Below the pieces are notes generated by a model. The model did no database searches, was not told the origin of the DNA, and saw nothing but the letters and a program-made list of their open reading frames with translations. A stretch of 64,000 nt of DNA from Porpolomopsis calyptriformis (taxonomy: Eukaryota > Basidiomycota > Agaricomycetes > Agaricales > Hygrophoraceae): assembly GCA_951640195.1 (NCBI GenBank), contig OX621163.1, forward strand, positions 3,968,001-4,032,000. Direction: 5' to 3'. Made by a program: the position numbers and the translations under genes. Shown piece by piece: positions 21,814-33,419 of this stretch (positions are counted from its first letter, which is position 1; every line of letters starts with the position of its first letter).

Positions 21814-22172
21814 TGTTAGACAGCAGTCTAGGGTTGATTGCAAGGTTTTACTTCAGGCTCTGGGTGTAGGGTTTTAAAGGATTGGAAGACTACTGATTGG
21901 GGTGTTAATGAAAGAAACAGACTTATCCTAAGTCTATCTACTGCTAGCTTTATATACTAGCTAAGTATGAGTCATACTGACTATGTGTGAGTTGTAACAA
22001 CTATGGATGAGTCATGTAGATAAGGAAAGTGATGGTAGACTAAATATAGATATGGCTTGGTCACCTTCTATTACTTAGCAGAGCTTGGGTGGCTAAGCAG
22101 CTATTGATGTAAACTGTCTGATGTAAATAGAGATAGACGAGTAAAGGAAAAAGAAAAAATATATCTCTGACA
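21814..22172 (-). repeat. 3' LTR of element E
   Basis: 359 bp, direct copy of 28403-28761. The adjoining internal sequence at 22173-22190, read on the - strand, contains CCCTTTTGTGGAGGTGAA, the likely polypurine region. Confidence 0.93.
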
Positions 22173-22329
22173 TTCACCTCCACAAAAGGGAAATTCATCC
22201 TGAATTTTGAGAAGACCCTTCGAAGCGAAGGAAGGGTGTCAAGGGGAGGTGTAAAGGGATAGTAGAGGTGGGTAGAGGGGTAATGAGATGGGTGAGCAAT
22301 GAAGAGGAGGGATGAGTGGATAGTTGTCA

Positions 22330-23220
22330 GATCAAAGACTATCCACTAGGTATACTTTTCCTCAACTCTCCAGTAGATATCACCTTCTCTAACCACACAT
22401 CCAGAAGGGAGGCGTAAGGAATACTGTTTGTTTGGAAACAGCATCCGGTCCCTAGGTCGCACCATTATAAACTGGGGGTTGAAGCAGGTGTCCATCTGGG
22501 TCAAACCAGTGGTAACGGCTGTCCAACTCCCAGGCACGTCGCAACCAAGTTTCAGCCAGCTCCCTACACATCACAGCATTCTCCTCCAGGTCAAGGATCC
22601 TTTCGTACTTGGCATCCATCATCGAGTGGTACCCGTTCCGGGCAGTATAGAGTCAGTCAGCAACGCGATGGATGCGGTGCGAGATGGGGTCTTCGGGGAT
22701 AGTGGGGGTGGTGACGTCGGATTCATCCTGGTCCGGTATAACCATCAAAAGTTGGCGCCCAACTTGGTACGCCTCCAGCCAATCTTCAAGTTGATTCTTC
22801 TTGTCATCAAAGTCGCTGTCCTTGTCGAACGTGTACCAGTGACAGTCATAGTTAAGTTCGCATCGACGTGCTCCAGAGATAAAAGGGACATAGGTTCCGG
22901 GGCACCCAGATAGGTGCTCGACCTTGGCAAAGGGGAGCCCTTGGTAGTTACAATTTCATCCCAGCTTGTCAATAGTATCGGTACGTCATTTCGGCTTCTT
23001 GAACCATTGGGTAACCAAGACACTGTCGGACAAGGAAGAGGAGGAAGAAGAATCGGGGGGGGAGGTTGGAGGTAGAAGCGGTGGGGTTCCCTCAGGGTGG
23101 ATGCCTCCCAGTCGACTTGCGGGCATAAAGAACTTGGCAGGGCATTTCATGCTTCTTTTGATGATTGTCGGGAAGGGGAAGTCCTTATAGTCGTCGGAGA
23201 TTGAAAAGGAGAAAAAGAGA
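22330..23220 (-). pseudogene. Extra reading frame of element E beyond the chromodomain
   Basis: No ATG-initiated frame covers it, but the - strand translation is open for long stretches: YVPFISGARRCELNYDCHWY, NQLEDWLEAYQVGRQLLMV, SMMDAKYERILDLEENAVM and CRELAETWLRRAWELDS. Amino-acid composition is protein-like (Trp, Cys, Tyr), unlike chance translation. It lies between chromodomain and 3' LTR in sense orientation, the same place where A and D carry their ASCH-like domain, though no similarity to that domain was seen. Function unknown. Confidence 0.5.
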
Positions 23221-23259
23221 TTTAATGATCGTGATGTCAGTAGTATTCATGAAAGAGAG

Positions 23260-24525
23260 TTAAGTCACCGCTTGAATAGACTTTTCATAATTCATCAAGA
23301 TGTCTTTTGCATGCTTGAGGTTCCATCGTGGTTCCCAGGTAGCTGCCTCTATTGGGTAGCCTTTCCATTTGATTAAGTATTGTCGATTTCGTTTTCCTGG
23401 GGTGTGATTCAAAATACGTTCCACTTCATACTCGGGTTCCCCTTTGATCACGTCCGGAGGTGGTCAGAGGTTATCATCTTCCTCAATGGGGGGATCGAGA
23501 TTCTCCTCTAGAGCCTTGAGTAGTGAAACGTGAAACACGGGGTGGATCCTCCACGATAGCGGTAGCTTTAGTCGGTAAGCCACAGGCGATACTTGTTTTA
23601 GAATTATAAAAGGTCCGAGCCGGTGGACATCCAGTTTCTTTGCGGGCCGGCCAGTTTTCAAATTCTTGGCATCAAGCCAGACCCTTTGTCCTTCGTAAAA
23701 CGTGGGTTCCTTTTGATGTTTTTGATCAGCATAGAGCTTCATTGAGTTAGCAGTCTTTTGAAGAGACTCTTCAGCATTCTCTCTAGCTCTAGTAAGCTGC
23801 ACGTAAAACTCGTTGGCATCGGGATTTGAGGTTTGGGTTAGAACTGATAAGGGGGTGTGAGGATGTCGACCATATTCAAGCCAGAAGGGGGATTGGTGAG
23901 TGGAGGAATGTTCTCAGTTGTTATAAGCAAACTCTGCCGGGGCTAACCAGTCTTTCCAATCGTCTTGCATGAAGTTAGTGTAGAGCCATACGTACTGCTC
24001 TAACTCTTGATTGGTTCGTTCAGTTTGTCCATCTGTTTGGGGGTGATAGGTGGTAGAAAGCCCAGAAGTGGTTCCTAGGAGTTCGTTCAATGACGTAGCG
24101 AACTTCGATGAGAATTGGGTTCCTCGATCAGTAATGATCTTCTCTGGCCATCCATGGTGCTTCCAGACATGTTCTTGAAATAGCGCAGCAGTTCCTTTAG
24201 CAGACAGGTTTCCAGTTGTTGGGATGAAGTGAGCCCATTTGGTGAATCTGTCTACCACAACTAGAATGGCATCGAATCCTTTTGAGTTAGGGAGTTCCAC
24301 GATAAGATCAGCAGTGATCTGTTGCCACGGTTTAGTAGGAGGGGGTAACGGTTGGAGAAGTCCAGTGGGTTTCTGTGGATAAACCTTGGTCTGTTGACAA
24401 GCAAGGCAGGACTTCACGTAATTGGTGATATCTTGTGGGGCACCTTCCCATGTGTAATTATGGAGGAGCAGTTCCTTCGTCTTCTCAATGCGGGGATGGC
24501 CACTAGTGGGTGTGTCGTGGGTCAA
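23260..24525 (-). pseudogene. Element E integrase with chromodomain
   Basis: Motifs in order: zinc-binding HDTPTSGHPRIEKTKELLL and SCLACQQTK; catalytic core TADLIVELPNSKGFDAILVV, ITDRGTQFSSKFATSLNELL and TYHPQTDGQTERTNQELEQY; GPF/Y region HRLGPFIILKQVSPVAYRLK; chromodomain YEVERILNHTPGKRNRQYLI followed by KWKGYPIEAATWEP. The D,D,E residues are all present. Two or three TGA codons (YNN-stop-EHS, DNL-stop-PPP) fit former Arg. Apart from these the enzyme looks intact. Confidence 0.92.
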
Positions 24526-26834
24526 TCAAATAATTTCTGTGCACAAAGATACGTCCTTTGGCACAACTATATGATCTCCAGCATCGCGCACAATGCCATC
24601 TACGTGGGTGTATCCGGAAGAGGGATCTTCAATTTTGGCCATGATCTCAGGGGGTAGGGGGGAATGGAAGCAAAGCTTGGATAAAAAGTTGGGGGATGAT
24701 AAACTGATGATTGCATTGATGAAAAGCGCATTGACAAAAAGTTCTTTTGGCAGAAGGACCTTGTCCTCCACCTCCTCATAAGACTCCAGGTAATGATCTG
24801 GACATTTGGAGAGTCCATCAGCCTTATTCTTGATTCTAGGCTGGTAGCTGATTCTGAACCAAAAGTGAGCTAAAAATTCAGACCATCTAGCCTGGCGTCT
24901 AGAGAGTTGGTGACTGGTCATGAAGTATTGGAGGGACTGGTTGTCAGTCTTGATCATAATGGGTTGCCATGTCCCTTGCAGGAGGTATCTCCATTCATTC
25001 AAGGCAGATATGATGGCTAAAAGCTCTTGGTCATGGGTAGGGTAATTTCGTTCAGCTGGGAGGAGGGTCTTGGAGTAGAAGCCAATGGGGTGCCAATCTT
25101 CTTCATCATTCTCTTTCTGGGTCAAGACTGCACCCAGGGCAACACCAGAGCATCTGTCTCCAGAAGGTAAGGAAGGTCTGGCTTCGGGGTCCTCAAAACA
25201 GGAGCAGAGGTAAGTGCATTCTTGAGGGTATCAAAAGCACGTTGTTGCCAAGGGGTCCAAATCCATTCTTGATCCTTTCGTAAGAGCTCATTAAGAGGAC
25301 GAGCAATCAGGGAGTAATCCTTGATAAACCTTTGCCAAAAGTTGGCAGTGCCAAGGAAGGATTGAAGGTCTCATTTCTTCTGGGGGATAGGCCAGGTTCT
25401 GATCGCCTCAACCTTCTTGGGGTTAATAGCAATGTGGCCTTTAGAGATCATCATCCCCAGATAAATCACTTCCTTTTTCTCGAACTGGCACTTGACGGGT
25501 TTGCAGGACAATTGATTCTTCTCCATGATCTCTAGAGTTCGTTCTGTCCAATAGGTGAGTTCAGTAAGGTCCTTTCCCATGATCAAGATATCGTCAATAT
25601 AGATGTGGACCTGTTTGGAATCGATAACCTCTTTGAAGAGAACGTCGATCATTCGTTGAAAGGAGGCAGGCGAGTTTCGCATTCCAAAGAACATGACAGT
25701 GGGCTTGAACAGCCCTCATCGAGTGTTGAAGGCTCCTTTCCATTCGTCTCCTTCTTTGATACGAATATTGTTAAAGCCCCATCAGATATCCATGACTGTG
25801 AACAGTTCCACTTCTGATAACTTGGTTTGTTGAATAATCTCAGAGATGAGAGGTAAGGGATAGGCGTCTGGGATTGTGTAAGCATTCAGATAGCAATAGT
25901 CTTGGATTGGACGCAGTCCAGCATCTTGTCCTTGGGCATTAACTTCTTCACCTTTGGCAGCAAAGAAGAATGAGGCAGCTTGTTTGGAGTTTGATCATCG
26001 TATTCGTCCACTTGCAAGTTGTTCCTCCAGGAACTCATTCAGCTTCCCCTGTTCGTACTCAGTGAGTTTGTACACCTTTCTGATCTTGGGTCTAAAGGTA
26101 GGTTCGAGATCAATCGCATGGTTAAATTCTGGTCATCGTGGGGGAAGTTCATCGAAGGTGGTCTTCATAAACACCTTCCAGTACCTCCAGTATTTCTTCG
26201 GCACATACTTCTTCATATCTTCCTCCACAGTAGTGGGTCTTGCATGGTCTCCCAGTGAGACCAATCTGATAATCTTGGTGTAGGAGTTGCCATTCAATGT
26301 AGAGCCTACTCGTAACACTATCACTCCAGCCTGAGAAGTCTTGGTTGGGGCCACAGTCTGACGTGAAGTCAGTGTTCCAGCCTTCCAGTCAACCAGGGGA
26401 TCGTTACGTTTGAGCCACGGGTAGCCAAGGATAACCTGTATCATATCTCCTAAATTCATCACTTCCAAATGGGTTCATTCCCTAGGAAAATCTGGCGTCT
26501 CCATCCACAGGTCTACAGCATATTCGATGGGACCTCCTTGGTTGTCTGTCCCATCTGCGTTCCGCATGGGGATTGGTCCTTCCAATTGATAAAAAGGGAT
26601 ATTGCACTCCTGCATGAAGTTCCAGTTTATAAAGCATCCAGAGGCGCCAGAGTCTATCAATGCACTGGCGGCAATTCGTCTACCAGTGTCTGTGGTTTCC
26701 AACCAAAGGGGTATGGTTAAAGCTTCTTCGCTCAAATCAAGTGCACTAAGAATTTGAGAAATAGATTGCATAGGGGTAGTGGTACACATAGAAAAGGAGT
26801 CCGCAATGCATGAGCTATTGTCCGGACCGTTCAA
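24526..26834 (-). pseudogene. Element E protease, reverse transcriptase and RNase H
   Basis: Protease core ASALIDSGASGCFINWNFM has the DSG triad. Reverse transcriptase shows GLRPIQDYCYLNAYT, MDI-stop-WGFNNIRIKEGD, PTVMFFGMRNSPASFQRMID and the active loop VHIYIDDILIMGKD with both Asp. RNase H shows YPTHDQELLAIISAL and IMIKTDNQSLQYFM. There are about seven TGA stops (for example NTR-stop-GLF, PQKK-stop-DLQSF) and one frameshift near 25150. All stops fit Arg codons changed by CGA to TGA. These enzymes would mature the polyprotein and copy the RNA. Confidence 0.9.
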
Positions 26835-28270
26835 AAACCCTGTTTCTCCAAAGCTCTCTTCAGCTCTTCTTTCCTCTTAGGCTCCCAGTTGACGATACCA
26901 CACTTCTCGAAATCTTGACGAGAATCTTCATTAGAGTTGACCTCCTCAATTGAGGCTGAGGTCTCCAGAACTTGAATGTTTCTCCCTCGACTAGGTTTCT
27001 TTCCTCCACGACCTCTAGCTGCTGGGGTGAAGGAGTGGCTTCCAGAACCAGAAGTACTCATCCTAGGAGCATTAGGACAAGAACTGGCAAAGTGGCCAAA
27101 TCGTCCACAGTTGAAACATGCTCCTTTGGGAATTCCTCCTAGTGAAGCAGGCTTTTCTTCTTGTTTGATTCTGGGGGCAGCAGGGTTGGAATAGGTGGAG
27201 GGACCAGCAGGTGGTCCTTGTCGGTAGGGGGTGTTGGTGATACGAGTGTTACGAGTCTGGGGCTTAGAAGATGTTCTAGCCAAAAATTCTTGATGTCGTC
27301 TGTCAAGTTCTGCAGCACGAGACTGCCATTCAAAGAGGGTGGTGGGTTGACAATCTGAGAGGTAGATCTGTCCCAAAAGGGAGGGGTTGAGTCCGTCTTT
27401 ATATAAAGTCACTGAAGCTTCTTGTCCATATCCAGTATCATGGGCCCATCAATTGAAATTGATGTTGTACTCCTCTGCGCTCTTGTTGAACTGCTTGACA
27501 TCCTTGATCTTCAGTTGAGCAGTTGACTTGGGGTCCAAGTCTCCAAAGTCTCGGGTGAGGGCTTGTTCAAAGACAGCCCAATCGGCACCAACCCAGTTCA
27601 ACGTTGTGTAAGCGTCTACTTGACGCTCAGCCCATGGTTCTGTGTTTCCTCCAATCATAAATGACAAGGTATAGATAATCTTGTTGGCCTCTGAGATTCC
27701 TTGTCGTCCCAAATGGTTCAGCTTCACTTGACGCAGGAAGTTGCAAAGCTTGGTGGGATCACCAGAGAATTCATCAGGAGGGTTCATTTTGATCTTGGCA
27801 GGGGCGGGGGCAGGGGCAGGGGCAGGGACAGGTTGGGGGAATACTGGGGGTGCTTGGAAGGGTTGGGGAAATGGCCCAAGAGGGGCAGGGACAGGTTGGG
27901 GGCCTATGAGGTTGGCCATTAATACTTGAAGTTGTTGTTCGATTCTATGACTCACTTGCGCTTGGTCTTGTTGGACCTGCAGCAATTGTTGATAATCCTG
28001 CTTCATAATCTCGAAGGCTACATGTGGATCTTCCTCTTCATCCTCATCATTGTCCTCAGCTCAACCTTTCCCTTTTGAGTGAGAGGGACCTGCTTGTTCT
28101 TCTTCTTCTTCTTCTTGTTCTTGGGCAGGGTCAACCATCTCGTCATGGGAGGGAGCTGGGACAGGAGGGAGAGAGCCTTCCTGGGAGAGAGGGATAGTGG
28201 ATGATGAATGAGTCAAAACCATTGGTGGAACGGTGGCAGTTGGATATTGGGGGGCTTGATGGGAATACAA
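26831..28270 (-). pseudogene. Element E gag with zinc knuckle
   Basis: N-terminal low-complexity part with a run of Glu (28,061-28,270), then coiled-coil EIMKQDYQQLLQVQQDQAQ, a repeated Pro-Ala segment (PAPAPAPAPAK), capsid-like PPDEFSGDPTKLCNFLRQVK and DRRHQEFLARTS, and the CCHC knuckle CFNCGRFGHFASSC. Two TGA codons (after KGKG and EYNINFN) interrupt it; Arg fits both. Gag packages the element RNA. Order and spacing to the 5' LTR are normal. Confidence 0.9.
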
Positions 28271-28402
28271 GGGGAGAGAGCAAGCCTAATCGATGTTGAT
28301 GTCTGGGTGGTGAAATTGATCTGGTGGGTGAAGACCTTCAGTGCTGGCCAGACAGAGTAGGGGTTGTATAGCGTGGAGTGAGCAAGAAGGAAGTCTGTTT
28401 CT

Positions 28403-28761
28403 TGTTAGACGGCAGTCTAGGGTTGATCGCAAGGTTTTACTTCAGGCTCTGGGTGTAGGGTTTTAAAGGATTAGAAGACTACTGATTGGGGTGTTAATGA
28501 AAGAAACAGACTTATCCTAAGTCTATCTACTGCTAGCTTTATATACTAGCTAAGTATGAGTCATACTGACTACGTGTGAGTCGTAACAACTATGGATGAG
28601 TCATGTAGATAAGGAAAGTGATGGTAGACTAAATATAGATATGGCTTGGTCACCTTCTATTACTAAGCGGAGCTTGGGTGGCTAAGCGGCTATTGATGTA
28701 AACTGTCTGATGTAAATAGAGATAGACGAGTAAAGGAAAAAGAAAAAATATATCTCTGACA
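28403..28761 (-). repeat. 5' LTR of element E
   Basis: 359 bp, TGTTAGAC to TCTGACA, with a TATA-like CTTTATATACTAG. Followed by target-site copy GTCAA at 28762-28766. Confidence 0.93.
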
Positions 28762-28766
28762 GTCAA

Positions 28767-28897
28767 GATAGATCTGATTAAGGTCCAAGGAATTACTAAC
28801 TAGCTGACTCCAACTTGCAAATGCAATGTTCAATTATTCCTCAGATTCTGCAATTTCTACTGTCATTTTATCCATTATTTCACTGGAATTGCCCACC
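28767..28897 (+). pseudogene. Element D reverse transcriptase fragment (part 2)
   Basis: Continuation of D between elements E and F: KIDLIKVQGIT, VQLFLRFCNFYCHFIHYFTG, ending in GIAH at the F insertion. The same stretch in element A reads KMDPVKVQGITDWPTPECK and AFLGFCNFYR, which confirms identity. Confidence 0.85.
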
Positions 28898-30596
28898 TGT
28901 TATGAAATTGGCATTCACTCTCTTAAAGTTCCACTCTTTTCTTTTCTTTTCTGTGTCTGTTCTCTTTGGAAGGGGGCTGTCTTTATTGGCGGCAGGAGCT
29001 ATTTGTACAAAAGGGGGAGTCCATGTCTGACTAACTAATCAAACTAGTCCGTCTTAGCAATCTCCTGCACCATGCTATCCCTCAAGAACTCTATGAAACT
29101 CGAAACTACTTGACCATCTAATGCGGCCAACTTATTACCCCAATAAATTGCCACATTGGTATCTCCACCAGAAGCCTACAGCTCAGCAGCCTTCCCCTCG
29201 ACAAAACCCATTGCAATCTTCCTCGCCTCTTCACCCAACCAATCGTTGGTAGGACTCCACAACAAACTAGGAGGAACTTCCTCTTCCTCAATCTTGACAT
29301 TAACATTAGTTGACGACAAGGACAAATCTTCAACTAAAAGATAAAGGGTTAGCAATCATGAAGAAGAGTGAGAGAGTTGAGGGCATTACCACTAGATAGA
29401 GGACTTAATGGACCAGGCATCCAAGGGTAGAAAGGGGGACTGGCAGCCCAGTCCTCAGGCTTAGGATCAGCAAAGGGGAGGGGATGCCCCCAACGATTGG
29501 AACTCCAATCAACTCACTCCTCTAAAGGGAGCTTGGAACTAGGGGGAGGGGTATCATCATCCCAAGCTAAAAAGAGAAAAGCCTATTATCAACAAACACA
29601 GACTAATAAAGACAAAACAAGATAGATACCAAGTGGATCCTCCATCAAGCCACAAACATGCTAGATCAGCTAGCGAACATACGGACACTTCCTGACTTTG
29701 TGCTGGCTACTGCAAGCAAAACAAGAGAAGGAGGACCAACAGAGGTTGGCATCAGAAGGGGTGCGCTGAAGGTAGTAGTGGAAAGAATCGCAATCAAGGA
29801 AGACAGGAGTGGTGCGGTGCACCACTCCAGACTGCTTGAAGAATCGGACGTAGTGGCCTTGGTGGGAGGGAGTTATGATGATTGACAAGGATTGAACTGA
29901 AGCATAGGGATACAACTCCACACCTTTTATATGCCCACGAACAAGGGGAGGACCAAAAGGGGGTTCCTCAGTCAAAGAAGAGAAACCTGATACGCCAGGC
30001 AAGAGATAGAAACAACGGCAATCTCATGACCAGAAGAACAATAGGAACCAGTCATAGGACAACACAGCCTCATACTGCGGAAGGGCTATGCCCAATAGAG
30101 TTGAGTCATCAGAAGTACACAGCCTTCCGCAGTATGACTAGGAACAATGACAAACCTTGAATCGGAGGCTGTGAACAATAGAAAATGGGGTGACTGCGGA
30201 GGCTGACTCATAATGACTCCTATTTTAGAAATACTATATAAACCCTGAGGGCGAAGTGGATCATCACTTCGTCCTCCTGTGAGATTACTTGTAGTAGCAC
30301 GAACGCAATCAGAATCATCAGACTTCCTTTCCATCAGAATAAGGAAAGAGAAACATAAACTCAAAAACTATTGAGCCAACTGTTCATGCCTATATTCCCT
30401 AAACTCTCAGCAGAGGCATGTAACGGATTTAACCCACAACAGAACTTCTTTGTAGAAGTCAAACTTAACACTGAAGGAATCATTACCCTTTACGAAGACG
30501 TTCCTGTCAGAACCTTTTTCTATATCCTCCTGGACTTATTAAGCTCCAAGGCCTGCCTTGTGATTAATGAGAAGACTTGCAACTACAGTTGTGACA
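28898..30596. mobile_element. Element F: 1.7-kb insertion with TG...CA ends
   Basis: It begins TGTTATGAAATTGG and ends GTTGTGACA, flanked by CCACC on both sides (28893-28897 and 30597-30601). Removing it joins GIAH to LLNILTGNTPF, the correct reverse transcriptase to RNase H link of D. No internal direct LTR pair was seen. Two readings are possible: a very long solo LTR, or a non-autonomous retroelement. A + strand TATA-like ACTATATAAACC near 30234 and a decayed spliced - strand gene (29045-30010) lie inside. Confidence 0.8.
29045..30010 (-). pseudogene. Decayed spliced gene carried by element F
   Basis: The - strand encodes PSHQGHYVRFFKQSGVVHRT, then CDSFHYYLQRTPSDANLCW and a Cys/His cluster CFACSSQHKVRKC close to a CCHC knuckle (C-x2-C-x3-H-x4-C). 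After two stops and a probable intron (GTATCT...TTTTAG) follows WDDDTPPPSSKLPLEE, a second intron (GTAATG...TTTTAG) and an acidic tail VEDLSLSSTNVNVKIEEEE, with LLWSPTNDWLGEEARKIAMG further on. The Cys cluster suggests a nucleic-acid-binding, gag-like product. Not recognised as a known family. Confidence 0.5.
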
Positions 30597-30601
30597 CCAC
30601 C

Positions 30602-33008
30602 TTCTTAATATTTTAACTGGGAACACTCCTTTTGAATAGACTGATCAATATCAGGATGCCTTCGATGTCCTCAACACTATCATTACCTCCACTCCCATTC
30701 TTTCTATCGCTAATGATTATGACTTACTCTGTGTTGAGACTGACGCCTCTGAATATGCTCTAGGCACTATACTCTCACAAAAACAAGAAAACATCTAGAA
30801 GCCCATCAGATTTCTCTCGAAATCATTCAGTCCTGCAGAATGAAATTATCAAATCTATGATCACGAATTGCTCACCATAATGACTGCTCTGCAAGAATTT
30901 TGCAAGCATCTGTTGTCTGCCAAACAGGTCTTTGAGGTTTGGACTAATCACGCCAACCTCCAGTACTTCAAGAAGCCACAGAAGCTCAATAGACATCAAG
31001 CTCACTAGCTTATGGAGTTACAGGACTTTCACTTCACCCTTCATCATGTTGCTGGTAAGGCCAACTTGAAGGCTGACATCCTGTCAAGACAACCAGGTTT
31101 TGAAAGGGGGGTGGATGATAATGATGACATGATTCTTTTGCCCAATTTTCTTTTTTCTGTTCCTTCTCACCCTGTAATAGACCTCCAACCAGTGCAATTT
31201 GATATTGAACCTGACCATTTTCACTCACGTATCAAGAATTCTTACTATAACAAGGAATATTCTGTCACGCTTCCTCAAAGAAAACATGAAAATGCTTGGA
31301 AAACCTAAGACAATGGTATCCTCACCTTCAATGATTGAATCTATATGTTGGTCGACAAACCTCTCCATGGCAAAATCATTGCCTGATATCACAACAATCC
31401 CCTATCCAGACATTACAGTGTTGCCAAGACCTCTAAAGTTCTATGTCACAATTACTAGTGGCCCATGATCTGTTGAGATATGAAACAGCACATCTCCAGC
31501 TGTGAGACCGTCAATCCACCAAGGCCTCTTGATTACCTGTGAAGACCCCTTTACATCCCTTCAATCCCCCAACTCACCCCTGGGACACAATCACTGTTGA
31601 CCTTATTGGACCTATCCCTGAATGTTAAGGATACAATGCCATCCTGATGATTATCGACTCATTCTCAAAGGCAGTCAAGTTTGAGCCCATGCACATCAAA
31701 CTCAACTCTGAAGGCTTCGCTAAGATCATTTGAGATCATGGAATCCACAATTCATATCAAAATACATAACCAACCTCTTCCGCCTCTTAGGCACCACCCA
31801 AAACATTTCCACCACTTATCATCCACAAACTAATGGCCAGTCTGAACAGATGAATCAGATGCTTGAGCAGTACTTAGGCACCTTCATTAACCACCATCAG
31901 GACAATTGGAAGGAATGGTTAGCTCTAGCTGAGTTTTCTTATAATAACTCTATCCATGCTGCTACCACTTGAACTCCCTTCTATGTCAGTTACAGTTAAC
32001 ACCCCTGGTCAGGAAACAATACTTGAAGAGAGGTCCAAAACAAATCTGCCACCCAATTCACTGAATGAATGAAATACATCCATTGAGAAGCTGAGTCTAC
32101 CCTTCAACAGGCTAATGAGAAAATGAAGATTAGTTATGACAAATGATCCCATCCTGCTCATAAATACTCTCCTGGAGACAAGGTCTGGCTTGCCACTATG
32201 AACATCAAAACCAATAGAGCTATGAAGAAACTCAACAACAAACGTTTTAGGCCCTTCAAGGTTGTTGAGAAGATTGGTTGTTCAGCTTACTGACTTGAAC
32301 TCCCCCACAAGGGGATGGGCTTACACCTGGTCTTTAACAAATCCTACCTGTCCCCTTACAGTCATCCCTCTTTTCCAAATCAAAAAGCTCCTCCTCCTCC
32401 TCCCCCTCTCCAATTGGATGATGAAATCGAGTATGTTATTGAGAAAATTCTAGACTCCTGAATCCACCAAAAACAACTCCAGTATCTGGTACACTGGGAA
32501 GGTTACACTAACAAGGAAAACACCTAGCAATCTGCATCCAATGTTGAACATGGTCAGGAGTTGGTCAATGAATTCCATGCTCTGAATCCAAAATGACCAG
32601 CTCCAAGACTTCAAATTTGTGTTATCCAGATGGACAATTTCTTTGGCATTGACAATTGACTCTATGATCTAGTCACCAACTCCTATAGCAAAGGCTACAA
32701 TCTGCCAAAGGCATCTGATAATATTGACATCATCATTCCACTCACACCTATTGAAGTTGATCGCATCCTGGATTCTGATTTCAACACCTCTGTTCTCCTC
32801 CCCCATCTTCCCTCCCACATATATCAAGTATGGATCTATGAAGAAGGCCCAGTTGATGCTGTCATTTTCATCCTACAGCTTGATAATCAAGGTCAGATGC
32901 TCCATACTTACTAGCTCACCCTCCCCCTTTCAGCTCTGGACATCCAACAATGTTATAGTTACTACCTCCTAGTCATCCCTTGTTATGCTCCCTGCTGGCT
33001 TTTATAAG
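30602..33008 (+). pseudogene. Element D RNase H, integrase, chromodomain and ASCH-like domain
   Basis: Heavily decayed copy of the element A family. RNase H: LLCVETDASEYALGTILSQK; linker FTLHHVAGKANLKADILSRQ; integrase core TTYHPQTNGQSEQMNQMLEQ; GPF region RFRPFKVVEKIGCSAY; chromodomain EYVIEKILDS and YLVHWEGYTNKENT; C-terminal domain TPIEVDRILDSDF and VWIYEEGPVDAVIFILQL. Stops are numerous: TGA mostly for Arg, TAA for Gln, TAG for Trp. In A the last domain is separated by an insertion, here it follows the chromodomain directly, which shows the original order. Confidence 0.87.
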
Positions 33009-33073
33009 ACTGTTCAAGACATCTCCAATGCCTACGTTAACCTTGTGTGGACATGATTCTGAAGGGAGAGTGA

Positions 33074-33419
33074 TATTATAATGCATCCTGTTTTTCATTT
33101 TATCTTATCGCAACCTTCCCTAAACTTATCTTATCCCTCCACCACCTTCCTTTATTATTCATTACCTTGTAGATTAGAGGGATTATTGCTATTAGTTGGC
33201 AGTGACACCATCCAAAGTTGCACAGCAGCTGAGTCAGCCATTCTATAGATTGCAGTTGAGTTATAGTATTCAAACTCAGACTAGTTAAGTAGTGTAGTTA
33301 GAGTTTGTAAGCTTAGTTTCGATCTCAACATAGATACCCCCCTTCTTGCTATTCAGAAGAAGTCTCTGGTTTGTTCATTGAGCACTCCAAGCTGACCGGG
33401 AGATCACTGTGCCTTAACA
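33074..33419 (+). repeat. Decayed 3' LTR of element D
   Basis: The purine tract GAAGGGAGAGTGA at 33061-33073 is the counterpart of the tract beside the element A LTR. The LTR has lost its canonical start (TATTATAATG instead of TGTTAC) and ends near GTGCCTTAACA. It shares patches with the LTR of A, such as CTTATCTTATC and TTGCACAGCAGCTGA, with strong divergence. The right boundary is approximate. Confidence 0.6.

Larger units (their letters stand above)
21814..28761 (-). mobile_element. Element E: young-looking Ty3/gypsy chromovirus
   Basis: Two 359-bp LTRs (21814-22172, 28403-28761) beginning TGTTAGAC and ending TCTGACA are flanked by GTCAA on both sides (21809-21813 and 28762-28766). The LTRs differ at only a few sites, so insertion was recent compared with A and D. 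On the - strand are gag, protease, reverse transcriptase, RNase H, integrase, chromodomain and a further reading frame. About ten stops interrupt the coding path, all TGA where Arg fits. A solo LTR of the same family is at 39104-39463. Confidence 0.94.

Noticed and set aside
27810..27910. Tandem GGGGCAGGGGCA repeat as a G-quadruplex regulatory site
   Set aside because: It encodes the Pro-Ala repeat of element E Gag on the other strand; no separate evidence for a regulatory role.
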